From: Parvularculaceae bacterium
GTDB taxonomy: Bacteria; Pseudomonadota; Alphaproteobacteria; Caulobacterales; Parvularculaceae
Assembly: GCA_021776435.1 (NCBI GenBank)
Contig: JAJFFW010000128.1
Coordinates: forward strand, 1 to 41,568
Direction: 5' to 3'
Length of the DNA stretch: 41,568 bases
Below, piece after piece: positions 15,941 to 25,089 of the stretch (its first letter is position 1; every line of letters starts with the position of its first letter). A program made the position numbers and the translations under genes. Below the pieces are notes generated by a model. It saw only the letters and a list, made by a program, of their open reading frames with translations. It was not told the DNA's origin and did not search any database.

Positions 15941-18181
15941 CTAATCACGCCCGAATTTTTTCGAGGTCGGAAAGCCGCGCGGCGCGATCCGGCCGGCCTG
16001 CGCGCGCTTGCCGGTGAACGCCTTCCAGTCGTCAACGGTCTGGGTGCGTCCGGAACGATCCGTCCAGGTCAGGCCCTCTTTTTTGAAGAAGAGTTTCGCG
16101 TCGGAGAGGTCACCGGCATGATATTTCTGCAGGACAACGCCCTTGCCGCGCGACATTTCCGGTAATTCCCCGGCCGGGAACACCAGAAATTTTTTGTTGT
16201 CGCCAACACATGCGATCATGTCGCCTTTCGCCGGACGGCAAACGATAGCCTCCGCCCCTGACGGCACATTCAGCACTTGCTTGCCTTTGCGGGTCGTGCC
16301 GAGGCAATCCTCTTCATTAACCAGGAACCCGTGTCCGGAAGAGGACGCGACGAGAAACTTGCGCGCCCCTTCAAAAAGAAAAGCCGAGATCACCGCCTGA
16401 TCGTTTTCAAGATCGACCGTCAGGCGGATCGGCTCGCCATGACCGCGCCCGCCGGGCAGATCATTCACATCGAGCGTATAGAATTTACCATTGGTGCAAA
16501 ACAGCATCAGCTTGTCGGTCGTTTGCGCCGGAACAACAAACCCTTCGCGATCTCCATCCTTGTATTTTACGCCCTTTAAATCTTCAGGATGGCCTTTGAT
16601 GGTCCGTACCCAACCCTTCTCGGACAGAATGACAGTGACCGGCTCCTTCTCGATGAGGATATCGAGATCGATATCTTCAGCCTCAGGCGCCAATGAAAAG
16701 CCAGTGCGCCGACGCCCCAACAGGGTCTTCGGGTCAAAGATTTTGCGTACGTGCTTGAGTTCCTCAGTGATGCGTTTCCACTGTAAATCATCCGACTTCA
16801 GCAACACCTTCAATTCTTTTTGCTCTTTCTTGAGCGCAGAATGCTCGGTCTTGATCTCCATTTCTTCAAGCTTACGCAAAGCCCGCAAGCGCATATTGAG
16901 GATCGCCTCAGCCTGGACGTCATTCAGCTTGAACGTTTTGATCAGCTTTGCTTTCGGCTCATCTTCGAAGCGGATGATCCGTATCACCTCATCAAGGTTG
17001 AGATAGGCAATGAGAAAGCCGTCGAGAATTTCCAACCGCTTCGCGATCTTATCGAGACGGAAGCCGGTGCGTCGCACCAACACATCTTTGCGGTGATCGA
17101 GATAGGCTTGCAGCACATCACGCAGCCCCATTACCCGCGGCGCACCATCGGCCCCTAAGACATTCATGTTCAGCGAAAAGCGGTTTTCCAGCTCGGTGAG
17201 TTTATAGACGCTTTCCATCAATGCAGCCGGATCGATATTTTGCGACCGCGGCTCCAGCACCAGTCGGATATCCTCGGCGCTTTCGTCGCGAACGTCGGCG
17301 ACGACATGCAGCTTTTTGTTTTGAATAAGATCGGCGATTTTCTCTATCAGTCTCGACTTTTGAACCTGATAGGGAATTTCGGTAATCACGATCTGATAGC
17401 GCCCGCGCTGCAAATCCTCGCGCACCCAGTGCGCGCGCACGCGAAAGCCGCCGCGCCCCGTCGCATAGGCTTCTTCCATCGCCTCCGGTGTTTCGACGCA
17501 GACGCCGCCGGTTGGAAAGTCCGGACCCTTCACATATTTCAGCAAGGTGGCCGTCAGCGCGTTCGGCGATTTGATGAGGTGGAGCGCCGCGTCAATCAAC
17601 TCGGCGACATTATGGGGAGGTATTGATGTGGCCATACCCACCGCAATACCAGCAGCGCCATTGGCGAGCAGGTTCGGGAAGGCCGCTGGTAAAACGATCG
17701 GTTCGCGATCACCGCCGTCATAAGTTTCGCGGAAATCAACCGCATCTTCATCGATACCGTCAAGCAGCAGCGACGCCGCCTCAGTCAACCGGCTTTCGGT
17801 GTAACGCATCGCGGCGGCGTTATCGCCATCGATATTGCCGAAATTACCCTGCCCGTCGACCAGCGGCACGCGCACTGAAAAGTCCTGAACAAGGCGCACC
17901 ATCGCATCATAAATCGCCTGATCGCCATGGGGATGGTAATTCCCCATCACCTCGCCGACGACCTTTGCGGATTTTTTGAAGCCGCCACTCGGGTTGAGCT
18001 TCATCTGGCGCATCGCGTAAAGAATACGCCGATGCACAGGCTTCAGTCCGTCCCGCACATCGGGCAAGGCCCGTGCGGTGATGGTCGACAGCGCATAGGC
18101 GAGATAGCGTCGCGACAGCGCTTCATCGAGCGGCTCGAGGAAAATATCTTCTGGTTTCGGGGTCTTGGTTTTAGAGGCCAT
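15941..18181 (-). CDS. parC: DNA topoisomerase IV subunit A
   Basis: 746-aa decatenating subunit; it pairs with ParE, not encoded here. The N-terminal breakage-reunion domain has [31 protein letters not shown] and catalytic Tyr about 127 in [11 protein letters not shown]. The C-terminal pinwheel is shorter than in gyrA, without the QRGGKG box ([10 protein letters not shown] and [11 protein letters not shown] are degenerate blades), which separates it from GyrA. The quinolone-pocket residue is Gln88 (CAG, 17920-17918), as in the GyrA of this window. The ATG at 18181 lacks a strong ribosome-binding site. It lies downstream of recO across a 228-bp gap. Confidence 0.96.
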   Translation of the reverse strand: MASKTKTPKPEDIFLEPLDEALSRRYLAYALSTITARALPDVRDGLKPVHRRILYAMRQMKLNPSGGFKKSAKVVGEVMGNYHPHGDQAIYDAMVRLVQDFSVRVPLVDGQGNFGNIDGDNAAAMRYTESRLTEAASLLLDGIDEDAVDFRETYDGGDREPIVLPAAFPNLLANGAAGIAVGMATSIPPHNVAELIDAALHLIKSPNALTATLLKYVKGPDFPTGGVCVETPEAMEEAYATGRGGFRVRAHWVREDLQRGRYQIVITEIPYQVQKSRLIEKIADLIQNKKLHVVADVRDESAEDIRLVLEPRSQNIDPAALMESVYKLTELENRFSLNMNVLGADGAPRVMGLRDVLQAYLDHRKDVLVRRTGFRLDKIAKRLEILDGFLIAYLNLDEVIRIIRFEDEPKAKLIKTFKLNDVQAEAILNMRLRALRKLEEMEIKTEHSALKKEQKELKVLLKSDDLQWKRITEELKHVRKIFDPKTLLGRRRTGFSLAPEAEDIDLDILIEKEPVTVILSEKGWVRTIKGHPEDLKGVKYKDGDREGFVVPAQTTDKLMLFCTNGKFYTLDVNDLPGGRGHGEPIRLTVDLENDQAVISAFLFEGARKFLVASSSGHGFLVNEEDCLGTTRKGKQVLNVPSGAEAIVCRPAKGDMIACVGDNKKFLVFPAGELPEMSRGKGVVLQKYHAGDLSDAKLFFKKEGLTWTDRSGRTQTVDDWKAFTGKRAQAGRIAPRGFPTSKKFGRD

Positions 18182-18293
18182 GGGATGAGGAAATAGCAGA
18201 GTCTGCGCGCGGCGCCAGTAGGCCGGAAGGTGCTAAGTGCGGAGTTTCACCAAGTTGTTCCACTTCAGATCGAGATGGCTGATCGTTTTCCAC

Positions 18294-18329
18294 CTCCGCA
18301 CATCCCCGCTTGCGCGAGGATGTGCGGAG
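18294..18329. repeat. Perfect 12-bp stem hairpin between recO and parC
   Basis: CTCCGCACATCC (18294-18305) and GGATGTGCGGAG (18318-18329) flank a 12-nt GC-rich loop. No U-run follows on either strand, so it is more likely a palindromic repeat or RNA-processing structure than an intrinsic terminator. The gap 18182-18409 holds no gene. Confidence 0.6.
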
Positions 18330-18409
18330 TAAAATGCATAAATGTGTACAAACCAGAACATCCTTTTGAAAGGCAATGGCCAGGCGATTCAATCACACCA
18401 CGAGACGTT

Positions 18410-19174
18410 TTAAGCCGGGTTGTCGTCTTCCTCGTCTTCGGCGGCTTTAGACGCGCGCGCCTGCAAAAGGGCCATCAACCGCAATCTGGCTTCCGGCAGT
18501 GGCCGGTTGGCAAGGTGCAAGATGCGCGTTTCGATGAAATATCCGGTCAACGTCAAGGCGTCGAGCACATCGGCGGCGCTCGCGCTGGCGGTTCCGTCAC
18601 ATAAGAAAGCCGGCAGCGGCAAAAGCTTATCTTTATAAGGCTCACCGGCTTGCGCAGACACCGCACATGCTGACCGGGGTGAAACATAGATCAGATTTTC
18701 ACATCCGCCTGTCGCCGCACACCGATCGAGCGTCAAACCAAACCCGACTTCCGCGAGCAAGCCCAGTTCCCAGCGCGCCATCAAGGCCGGCCAGATTTCA
18801 ACCGCATCAAAATTGTCGAAAACGACAGCCATCGCGTGAAAAGCGCGCGCATGCGCCTCTCTTTCCGGCAGACAGGCTGAGGCGATCGCACAGGTAGAAG
18901 AAAGACCGGCGAGCGCCAATCTGTCATGCATCACTTCGGCAGCGCGCGGATGCGACATCTCCAGGGAAAAATGGCCAAGGCTCTCAGATAGACGCCCCTT
19001 CCAATCCACACTCACGCTATTGCCAGCCTGCAGAACCGGTTGCATCCGGCGCCCCTGCCCGCCATAGACAAGCGCCGCCCAGCGTCCCTGCTCCCGTGTA
19101 AACACCTCAACGACCGAATGGGTTTCACCATGCGGCTTGGCGTTCAGAACTATTCCGAGATCAGACCATTCCAT
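18410..19174 (-). CDS. recO: DNA repair protein RecO
   Basis: 254-aa RecF-pathway mediator that helps load RecA on SSB-coated DNA. It has an N-terminal OB fold (MEWSDLGIVLNAKPHGETHSV, then a barrel to about residue 80) and a helical C-terminal half with the zinc-finger-like region DRCAATG-CENLIYVSPRSACAVS. The tail ends in an acidic EDEEDDNPA. The frame is open 9 codons further upstream, but the ATG at 19174 begins the conserved MEW...GIVL block. In related genomes recO directly follows era; here a plus-strand gene and a repeat lie between. Confidence 0.93.
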   Translation of the reverse strand: MEWSDLGIVLNAKPHGETHSVVEVFTREQGRWAALVYGGQGRRMQPVLQAGNSVSVDWKGRLSESLGHFSLEMSHPRAAEVMHDRLALAGLSSTCAIASACLPEREAHARAFHAMAVVFDNFDAVEIWPALMARWELGLLAEVGFGLTLDRCAATGGCENLIYVSPRSACAVSAQAGEPYKDKLLPLPAFLCDGTASASAADVLDALTLTGYFIETRILHLANRPLPEARLRLMALLQARASKAAEDEEDDNPA

Positions 19175-19279
19175 AAGAGATCCATCAGACTCAACGCGCA
19201 ATCGTGAAGCACGCCGGTATACTCAATCGTCAGGTTTGAGCTATCCTTACCGTCGCCGCAAGCCGGGAGAATACCTATC

Positions 19280-20215
19280 ATGCGCTTCTTTCTTTCCATT
19301 ATCGCCAGCAACCTCATATTTGCTGGTCTCATTCCTTCTTTTGCCGCAGCGCAATGCCCCGGCGCCTTCGCTGTCGAGGTCTTGGGCTCCGGCGGGCCGC
19401 GAGCCGATGATGGACGCGCCAGCGCCGGATATATCATCTGGGCTGACGGCGAAGCGAAATTCCTGATCGACGCGGGCGGCGGCGTATTTTTACGCTTCGC
19501 AGAAGCGGGCGCCAAGGTCACAGACCTCAACGGTATTTTCATCAGTCATTTTCACGCGGATCATTCGGGCGATCTTGTTACGATCTTAAAATCCGGGTTT
19601 TTCGAACGTCGCCCTACACCGCTTGCAATTGCCGGTCCGTCTGGCGGCGCGGTTTTTCCAGGCCTTAATGACTGGCTAAAAGCAAATTTCGACCCGGAGC
19701 ACGGCGCTTACCGTTATCTCTCAGGGTATTTGACCGGAAGCGGCGGTCTTCCAAAGCTCGAAACCACCGAAGTTGACGCCAGCAAGGACGAAGCGATCCA
19801 TGTCTATAAAGACGAAAATTTTTCCGTCATGGCGATTCCGGTCGTCCACGGCCCGGTCCCGGCATTGGGATTTGCAGTGACAGGCAAAAACGCCAGCGTC
19901 ATCTTTGCGGGCGATCAAGGTATCGAAACGGAGTTCTTTGATGCAGCGCTTGAAGGCTCAAAACCCGATATTTTAATCGCTCATCACGCCATACCCGAAG
20001 CGGATGGAGGGCAACCTATTGGTCTGCACCGGCCTCCCTCTTCGATCGGGAAAATGGCGGCGACGCTCGGAGCAAAAAAACTGGTTCTTTCCCATAATAT
20101 GGTGCGAGCGCTCGACGAACTTGATGAGGGGATCGCCGCGATCAGTAAGAATTATGACGGCCCGGTGGACGTCGCGGAGGATCATTCCTGCTACACGGTC
20201 GGCGCTGCGGATTAG
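19280..20215 (+). CDS. Exported metallo-beta-lactamase-fold hydrolase
   Basis: 311 aa. Residues 1-24 form a Sec signal peptide (FFLSIIASNLIFAGLIPSFAAAQ). The mature protein has the metal motif SHFHADHSGD (about 89-98), further candidate ligands VVHGP (His about 196) and the Asp in FAGDQG (about 213), and a late His in LVLSHN (about 272). This pattern fits the RNase Z/arylsulfatase-like branch of the fold, with a periplasmic location; substrate unknown. Two Cys (QCPG and HSCYT) may form a disulfide. It is transcribed opposite to its core neighbours, era and recO. Confidence 0.88.
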   Translation: MRFFLSIIASNLIFAGLIPSFAAAQCPGAFAVEVLGSGGPRADDGRASAGYIIWADGEAKFLIDAGGGVFLRFAEAGAKVTDLNGIFISHFHADHSGDLVTILKSGFFERRPTPLAIAGPSGGAVFPGLNDWLKANFDPEHGAYRYLSGYLTGSGGLPKLETTEVDASKDEAIHVYKDENFSVMAIPVVHGPVPALGFAVTGKNASVIFAGDQGIETEFFDAALEGSKPDILIAHHAIPEADGGQPIGLHRPPSSIGKMAATLGAKKLVLSHNMVRALDELDEGIAAISKNYDGPVDVAEDHSCYTVGAAD

Positions 20216-20286
20216 GTCGTTTTGTGTTTTGGATGAAACGTATCGCCGTCATCCCGACCGCGTCCGATCCTCGGCTTCCTACATTT

Positions 20287-20409
20287 GTCATTCCGGGGCG
20301 ACCGTCAGGTCGAACCCGGAATCTATTCCGCCCTCCTCACCGCTTGCGCCTGCGGCAGTATCAGCGGAGTGGATTCCGGATCGGCGCATTCCGCGCCGTC
20401 CGGAATGAC
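20287..20409. repeat. Diverged family B palindrome between the MBL gene and era
   Basis: Opens GTCATTCCGGGGCGACC and closes GTCCGGAATGAC, about 123 bp, with an inner GGTCGAACCCGG. It is longer and more diverged in the middle than the copies near 14 kb. A stray CCGGGATGAC lies at about 20437. The 249-bp gap has no gene. Confidence 0.75.
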
Positions 20410-20464
20410 AGGAACGAAAGCCGTCATTTCGTGCTTCCGGGATGACGGTTAATGGGTATGTGAC

Positions 20465-21427
20465 CTAGTCCACAATATCGAGGCCCATGACGCGAAAACG
20501 CGCAGGATCCTCCACCCAGTTCTCACGCACTTTTACGTGTAAAAACAAGTGAACGGGTTCGCCGAGAAGCTCCGCCATTTCTTCACGCGCAGCGGCGCCA
20601 ATAACTTTCAAGGTTTGCCCGCCCTTGCCTAGGACGATGCCCTTTTGAGACTCGCGCGATACGAAGATTGTTTGTTCGATGCGGAGTTCTTTCTTCTTTG
20701 TGCGGGCCCAATCCGTCGTCTCAACCATCGTTTCGTAAGGAAGCTCTTGATGCAGGCGCAGATAGATTTTCTCTCGCGTGACTTCCGCCGCCATCAGGCG
20801 GTCTGAAATATCCGAGAGCTGGTCTTCCGGATACATCCATGGCCCTTCCGGCATCCGTGCAGAGAGATGATCTTTAAGATCCAAAATCCCGTCCCCTGTC
20901 AGGGCAGATATGAAGAATGTTTCTTCTACAACACCATGATCGGAGAACGTGTTGACCAGGGCGAGCAGTTTCTGCCGAGCAATTTTGTCGATCTTATTGA
21001 TCACAAGAATCACGTTGGCGCCTTTTGCTTTCAAGGCGTCAAAAATCATATCCGTATCAGCCGCAGATTTTCGCGCCGCCGCATCGGCTTTTTCCGCACC
21101 CGTCGCGGCAATATAACTCGGCGCATCCACAATAAGGAGTGTTGCGTCCGCGCCGACACGGCCTTCCCACGCAGCAGCAACCATTGCGCGGTCAAGGCGT
21201 CGTCGAGGTGAGAAAATGCCGGGCGTATCGATAAACACCAATTGCGTCTCATTTTCTATGGCAACGCCGCGCACCCGTGTTCGGGTGGTCTGAACTTTGT
21301 GAGTGACAATCGAGACTTTTGTTCCGACCATCGCGTTCACAAATGTCGACTTGCCAGCATTCGGTGCGCCAATTACAGCTATAAAACCACATTTTTTCAT
21401 ACTGGGTATTTGACTTTCTTTCGTCAT
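20465..21427 (-). CDS. era: GTPase Era
   Basis: 320 aa. Binds 16S rRNA near its 3' end to complete 30S assembly. G1 GAPNAGKST (about 20-28), switch region with TTRTRVRG, G3 DTPGI, G4 NKID (about 145) and the C-terminal KH domain with KGIVLGKGGQTLKVIGAAAR. It is slightly longer than E. coli Era (301 aa), with an insert rich in Lys/Ala near 105-125. It follows rnc after 86 bp; lepB-rnc-era is a typical operon. An internal ATG at residue 10 is an alternative start. Confidence 0.96.
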   Translation of the reverse strand: MTKESQIPSMKKCGFIAVIGAPNAGKSTFVNAMVGTKVSIVTHKVQTTRTRVRGVAIENETQLVFIDTPGIFSPRRRLDRAMVAAAWEGRVGADATLLIVDAPSYIAATGAEKADAAARKSAADTDMIFDALKAKGANVILVINKIDKIARQKLLALVNTFSDHGVVEETFFISALTGDGILDLKDHLSARMPEGPWMYPEDQLSDISDRLMAAEVTREKIYLRLHQELPYETMVETTDWARTKKKELRIEQTIFVSRESQKGIVLGKGGQTLKVIGAAAREEMAELLGEPVHLFLHVKVRENWVEDPARFRVMGLDIVD

Positions 21428-21513
21428 GAGAAAATACGCACGGAGCCCGAAAGGCGCGACTGAATCAGGCGGAATGCGACCAGAAGATATTCAAGAATAC
21501 TCGAAGATATCCG

Positions 21514-22215
21514 TCACAAATCATGCTCGGTCCAGATTCCTTCGCGCAAGAGTAATTTTTCGGCCGCCGCCATCTCCGAGCTGCGCTTGGAGCGACCCTC
21601 TCCACGCGCGGGTTCGAATCCTCTCACTGTTACTTCAACAGTGAAAGCCGGAGCATGAGCCGGCCCTTCCGATTCAACAACCTTGTACTTGGGGGCGCCG
21701 AGTTTGCGCTCCTGACTCCATTCCTGAAGGGCTGTTTTGGCGTCACGGTGTCGTCTGGAAAGCGCTTCAAAGTTTGGCAACCAATAATACGCGAACGCGG
21801 TCCGCGCCGCACAAAGCCCCCCATCAATATAGAGCGCGCCCAAGATTGCCTCACAGGCATCACCGAGAATGGCAGTCTTCTTTCTTCCTCCGGACTCATC
21901 TTCGTGTACAGACATCCGTATTAGCTCGTCGAGTTCGAAGGCCAACGCCGCTTTCGCACAGGTTTCTTTACGCACCAACGCATTGAGTCTCGGCGCCAGT
22001 TCCCCTTCTTCAAGGTTAGGATAGCGTCGCCACAATTCCTCCGCCACCAATAGGCCGAGAACGCGGTCTCCCAAAAACTCTAGTCTCTCCAGATCGCGTT
22101 CGTTCTTATCGTGGCCTGAAAGACTCGAATGCGTAAGCGCTCGCTTCAGGAGTTTAGCGTCCTTAAAACGGTAACCGATCCGTTTTTGAAACGCATCTTG
22201 ATCTTTAGAATTCAT
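21514..22215 (-). CDS. rnc: Ribonuclease III
   Basis: 233-aa double-stranded-RNA endonuclease for rRNA and mRNA processing. The catalytic signature ERLEFLGDRVLGL is at about 42-54, a second acidic cluster DACEAILGALYIDGG at about 115-130, and the dsRNA-binding domain occupies about 155-228 (LQEWSQ, APKYKV, GEGRSKRSSEMAAAEKLL). The ATG overlaps the lepB stop as ATGA, so translation is probably coupled. Confidence 0.97.
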   Translation of the reverse strand: MNSKDQDAFQKRIGYRFKDAKLLKRALTHSSLSGHDKNERDLERLEFLGDRVLGLLVAEELWRRYPNLEEGELAPRLNALVRKETCAKAALAFELDELIRMSVHEDESGGRKKTAILGDACEAILGALYIDGGLCAARTAFAYYWLPNFEALSRRHRDAKTALQEWSQERKLGAPKYKVVESEGPAHAPAFTVEVTVRGFEPARGEGRSKRSSEMAAAEKLLLREGIWTEHDL

Positions 22216-23027
22216 TGGACCCGATCAAGAACGCGTTCGTAACGCACAGCGATCGGCCAATTCCAGACCTGCCAGATTTTTGATTTTTCTCCGTTGACCG
22301 AGAAAAATAACCGTTCTGCTCTTCCGACGATGTCATCAATAGGAACATAACTCACCTGAGGCGTCCGACTGTCTTGAGACTGGTCTCGATTATCACCCAT
22401 CATAAAATAATGGCCCGCCGGCACGAGATACGGCCCTCTATTATCAAGCCGGCCTTCATCGCCATCACATTCTGAAACTTTATACCTGACATTATTGGGG
22501 AGGGTCTCAATATAAGAAGGCGCCTCCTGAATATTGCCGTAACATTTAACTGTCTTCATACCAACGAATTCTTTGTTTACGGGTTGACCGTTAATGTGTA
22601 GATGACCTCCGATCATCTGCACTTCATCCCCCGGCAACCCGATCACCCGTTTGATATAATCCTTGTTTCCGTCCTTGCGGTTTTTGAACACAGCGACATC
22701 GCCACGCTCAGGCGCATGACCTAAAATACGTCCCTCGATCGGCAAGCGGGTCAGCGGCCAGATCAGCGACGCGCGCGAATAACCATAAGTCGGCTTAGAG
22801 ACGATCAGGAAGTCACCAATAAGAAGGTTTGGTTTCATCGAGCCAGAAGGAATGTTGAACGGCTGAAAAACAATAACCCGCAACACAAGTGCGATCCCGA
22901 CAGCATAAAAGACGGTCTTTACCAGATCCCATGCTTCTTCCGCTGGAGTCATGGGCACGGTCTTCGCCGCGATTTCGCCCCCCTCGACGTCTCGATTACC
23001 CGACCGCCACTTCCAAGAAAACGCCAT
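22212..23027 (-). CDS. lepB: Signal peptidase I
   Basis: 271-aa membrane serine protease that removes Sec and Tat signal peptides. One N-terminal membrane segment lies at about 34-52 (LVKTVFYAVGIALVLRVIVF). Catalytic Ser is in NIPSGSMKPNL (about residue 61), Lys in DYIKRVIGLPGD (about 125), and box E is GDNRDQSQDSR. A cytoplasmic leader of about 30 residues precedes the membrane segment. It lies 27 bp after acpS and overlaps rnc by 4 bp. Confidence 0.96.
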   Translation of the reverse strand: MAFSWKWRSGNRDVEGGEIAAKTVPMTPAEEAWDLVKTVFYAVGIALVLRVIVFQPFNIPSGSMKPNLLIGDFLIVSKPTYGYSRASLIWPLTRLPIEGRILGHAPERGDVAVFKNRKDGNKDYIKRVIGLPGDEVQMIGGHLHINGQPVNKEFVGMKTVKCYGNIQEAPSYIETLPNNVRYKVSECDGDEGRLDNRGPYLVPAGHYFMMGDNRDQSQDSRTPQVSYVPIDDIVGRAERLFFSVNGEKSKIWQVWNWPIAVRYERVLDRVQ

Positions 23028-23054
23028 ACCTCAAAACCCTTACATTCTAGTTTT

Positions 23055-23459
23055 TCACTCAACCGCCAACTTAGCGTAAATGATCACAATCGCTTGGGCC
23101 AACGGGAAATCATCGGTGATGGTCAGGTGTATCTCAGCCTCATGGCCCGCCGGCGTGATTTCCGCAAGCCTTATAGCGGCTCCTCCCGATAGCGCCAGCG
23201 TCGGCTTGCCGCTCGCCAGATTGACAACGCCCATATCGCGCCAGAAAACCCCGCGAGAAAGCCCCGTGCCCAATGCCTTGGCGCACGCCTCCTTAGCAGC
23301 AAACCGCTTGGCGTAAGATGCGGCGCGGTTCAGACGACGGTCGGATTTGGCGCATTCAATTTCCGTAAACACGCGATTGGTGAACCGCTCACCGTGTCGA
23401 TTCAGTGTTTTTTCGACTCTGCGAATGTCGATTAGATCATTTCCAAGGCCGATAATCAT
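23055..23459 (-). CDS. acpS: Holo-[acyl-carrier-protein] synthase
   Basis: 134 aa. Transfers 4'-phosphopantetheine from CoA to ACP. The Mg-binding motif is [13 protein letters not shown] (about 4-16), the second motif [15 protein letters not shown] (about 52-66), and the C-terminal HLTITDD strand is as expected. It uses the CoA whose synthesis involves coaD in this same window. The gap to pdxJ upstream contains two palindromic repeats. Confidence 0.94.
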   Translation of the reverse strand: MIIGLGNDLIDIRRVEKTLNRHGERFTNRVFTEIECAKSDRRLNRAASYAKRFAAKEACAKALGTGLSRGVFWRDMGVVNLASGKPTLALSGGAAIRLAEITPAGHEAEIHLTITDDFPLAQAIVIIYAKLAVE

Positions 23460-23493
23460 CGCAACAGCGCCCTATTGGGCCGCAGCAACACCA

Positions 23494-23601
23494 CTCTAGA
23501 GCGTTTCCGAGGAAAAGTGGTTCGCGGTTTTCCGATTAAGGAAACGCGCAAAAAAGACTCTAGCGCTATTCCTGATTCAGTTGAAACCGGAATGGCGCTA
23601 G
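23494..23601. repeat. Two linked palindromic repeats between pdxJ and acpS
   Basis: GCGTTTCC (23501-23508) is the inverse of GGAAACGC (23540-23547), with flanking CTCTAGA/GACTCTAG. A second stem pairs TAGCGCTATTCC (23561-23572) with GGAATGGCGCTA (23589-23600), allowing one G-T pair. They occupy the middle of the 287-bp gap; no gene is supported there. Confidence 0.75.
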
Positions 23602-23746
23602 TGGGCCGTCGAAGGGCGCACTCAGACTGGCCAAGCCAAGCCCACGCGAACATTTGCGATGTTGAGCATGATCGGCATTTCAATGAGGGTGCAGCTTGGT
23701 TCGCCAAAACATTCCCTTAATTTTGTGCGCCATTTATGTGCGCCAT

Positions 23747-24505
23747 TTAATAGTGAGCGCCGGTGCGGGCATCGGCCATCAGGCGTTTCATTTCCTTCAC
23801 CGATTCCGCTAACCCCATAAATACTGCCTCACCCACCAGAAAATGACCAATATTGAGTTCGACGATCTGAGGGATTGCTGCGACTGGTTGAACGTTATGG
23901 AATGTCAGGCCGTGGCCCGCATGCACCTCGAGCCCCAATTCAGCGGCAAACTGGGCGGCTTCTTGAATAAGCTTGAATTCCTTCTCGATCCGATCGGGCT
24001 GGGTCGCTGCACAGGCTTCGTAATAGGCGCCGGTGTGAATTTCGATGACCGGCGCACCAGTCAGTTTCGCTTTCTCAATCTGTCCTTGATCCGGGTCGAC
24101 GAACAGAGAAACCCGGACGCCAAAATCGGTTAGCTCTCGCACAAAGGGCGCAAGAAAATTGTGTTGTCCGGCAACATCCAGCCCCCCCTCGGTCGTTCTC
24201 TCATTGCGGTTTTCCGGGACAAGACAACACGCATGGGGGCGTATCTCGGAGGCAAGCATCAACATTTCCGCCGTCGCCGCCATTTCGAAGTTTAGCGGAA
24301 TATCGATTTCTTCTTTCAGTCTTCGAATATCGTTATCGCGGATATGACGGCGGTCTTCACGCAAATGTGCAGTAATGCTGTCGGCACCGGCTGAAGCCAC
24401 CAGGTTGGCCGCTCGGACCGGGTCAGGATGATCGTCGCCGCGCGCATTTCTGATCGTCGCGATATGGTCGATATTCACACCGAGACGCAAAGGCGGTTTT
24501 TTCAT
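23747..24505 (-). CDS. pdxJ: Pyridoxine 5'-phosphate synthase
   Basis: 252-aa TIM-barrel enzyme condensing 1-deoxyxylulose 5-phosphate with 3-amino-2-oxopropyl phosphate. Seen: [16 protein letters not shown] (about 7-22), [11 protein letters not shown] (about 44-54), [10 protein letters not shown], and the HAGHGLTF and [16 protein letters not shown] phosphate-binding end. It overlaps the pyrE stop as ATGA. Cofactor made: pyridoxal phosphate, used for example by CysK here. Confidence 0.97.
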   Translation of the reverse strand: MKKPPLRLGVNIDHIATIRNARGDDHPDPVRAANLVASAGADSITAHLREDRRHIRDNDIRRLKEEIDIPLNFEMAATAEMLMLASEIRPHACCLVPENRNERTTEGGLDVAGQHNFLAPFVRELTDFGVRVSLFVDPDQGQIEKAKLTGAPVIEIHTGAYYEACAATQPDRIEKEFKLIQEAAQFAAELGLEVHAGHGLTFHNVQPVAAIPQIVELNIGHFLVGEAVFMGLAESVKEMKRLMADARTGAHY

Positions 24506-25089
24506 TGGCTCACTCCCCTGCTGCCGGGTTTCACGGGAGGAATTTCAGCAAGCCCGCTCGGCACTTCGTCCGGCGCATAAACAGCAACGTCCATTTCTGC
24601 GAGCGCGATCATCGGCACGCCCACACTGACTTTTCCGCCCGACCGGTCAATCAGACAAGCGAGCGCCAATACTTCGCCGCCGTAGCGATGCACTGCGTCG
24701 ATGCATTCTCGCGCCGAGAGACCTGTCGAAACAATGTCTTCAACGACGAGGACCGAGGCGCCGGGAGGCAGGTGAAATCCACGGCGTAACTCGAACTGGC
24801 CATCAACACGTTCAGCGAACATAAACGGAATATCGAGATGCCGCGCCGTCTCATAACCATAAATGATCGCGCCCATCGCCGGCGACACCACATACTGTAT
24901 TTGTTTATCGAGCTGGCTGCGCGCCTTTTCCGCCAAAGCCTTGCAAAGACGTTCCGTGCGTTGAGGATACATCGAAACGATCGATTTATTGAGATAAGTA
25001 TCGCTATGCAGGCCTGAGGAGAGGACAAAATGCCCTTTCAAAAGAGCCCCTGTTTCCTCGAACTCTTTCAATACATCAGAGCTGTTCAT
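24502..25089 (-). CDS. pyrE: Orotate phosphoribosyltransferase
   Basis: 195-aa enzyme of pyrimidine synthesis: orotate + PRPP to OMP. The PRPP signature is [14 protein letters not shown] (about 112-125). The N-terminal [17 protein letters not shown] is typical of the group. The ATG at 25089 lies inside the end of spoT (14-nt overlap) and has GGGAGAGA upstream; a farther start inside spoT is less likely. It ends in the 4-nt overlap with pdxJ. Confidence 0.95.
   Translation of the reverse strand: MNSSDVLKEFEETGALLKGHFVLSSGLHSDTYLNKSIVSMYPQRTERLCKALAEKARSQLDKQIQYVVSPAMGAIIYGYETARHLDIPFMFAERVDGQFELRRGFHLPPGASVLVVEDIVSTGLSARECIDAVHRYGGEVLALACLIDRSGGKVSVGVPMIALAEMDVAVYAPDEVPSGLAEIPPVKPGSRGVSQ

Noticed and set aside
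18294-18329. Intrinsic terminator of recO
   Set aside because: Strong stem but no U-run on either strand.
23456-23707. Minus-strand open frame of 83 codons between pdxJ and acpS
   Set aside because: It runs through two palindromic repeats and has no family features.
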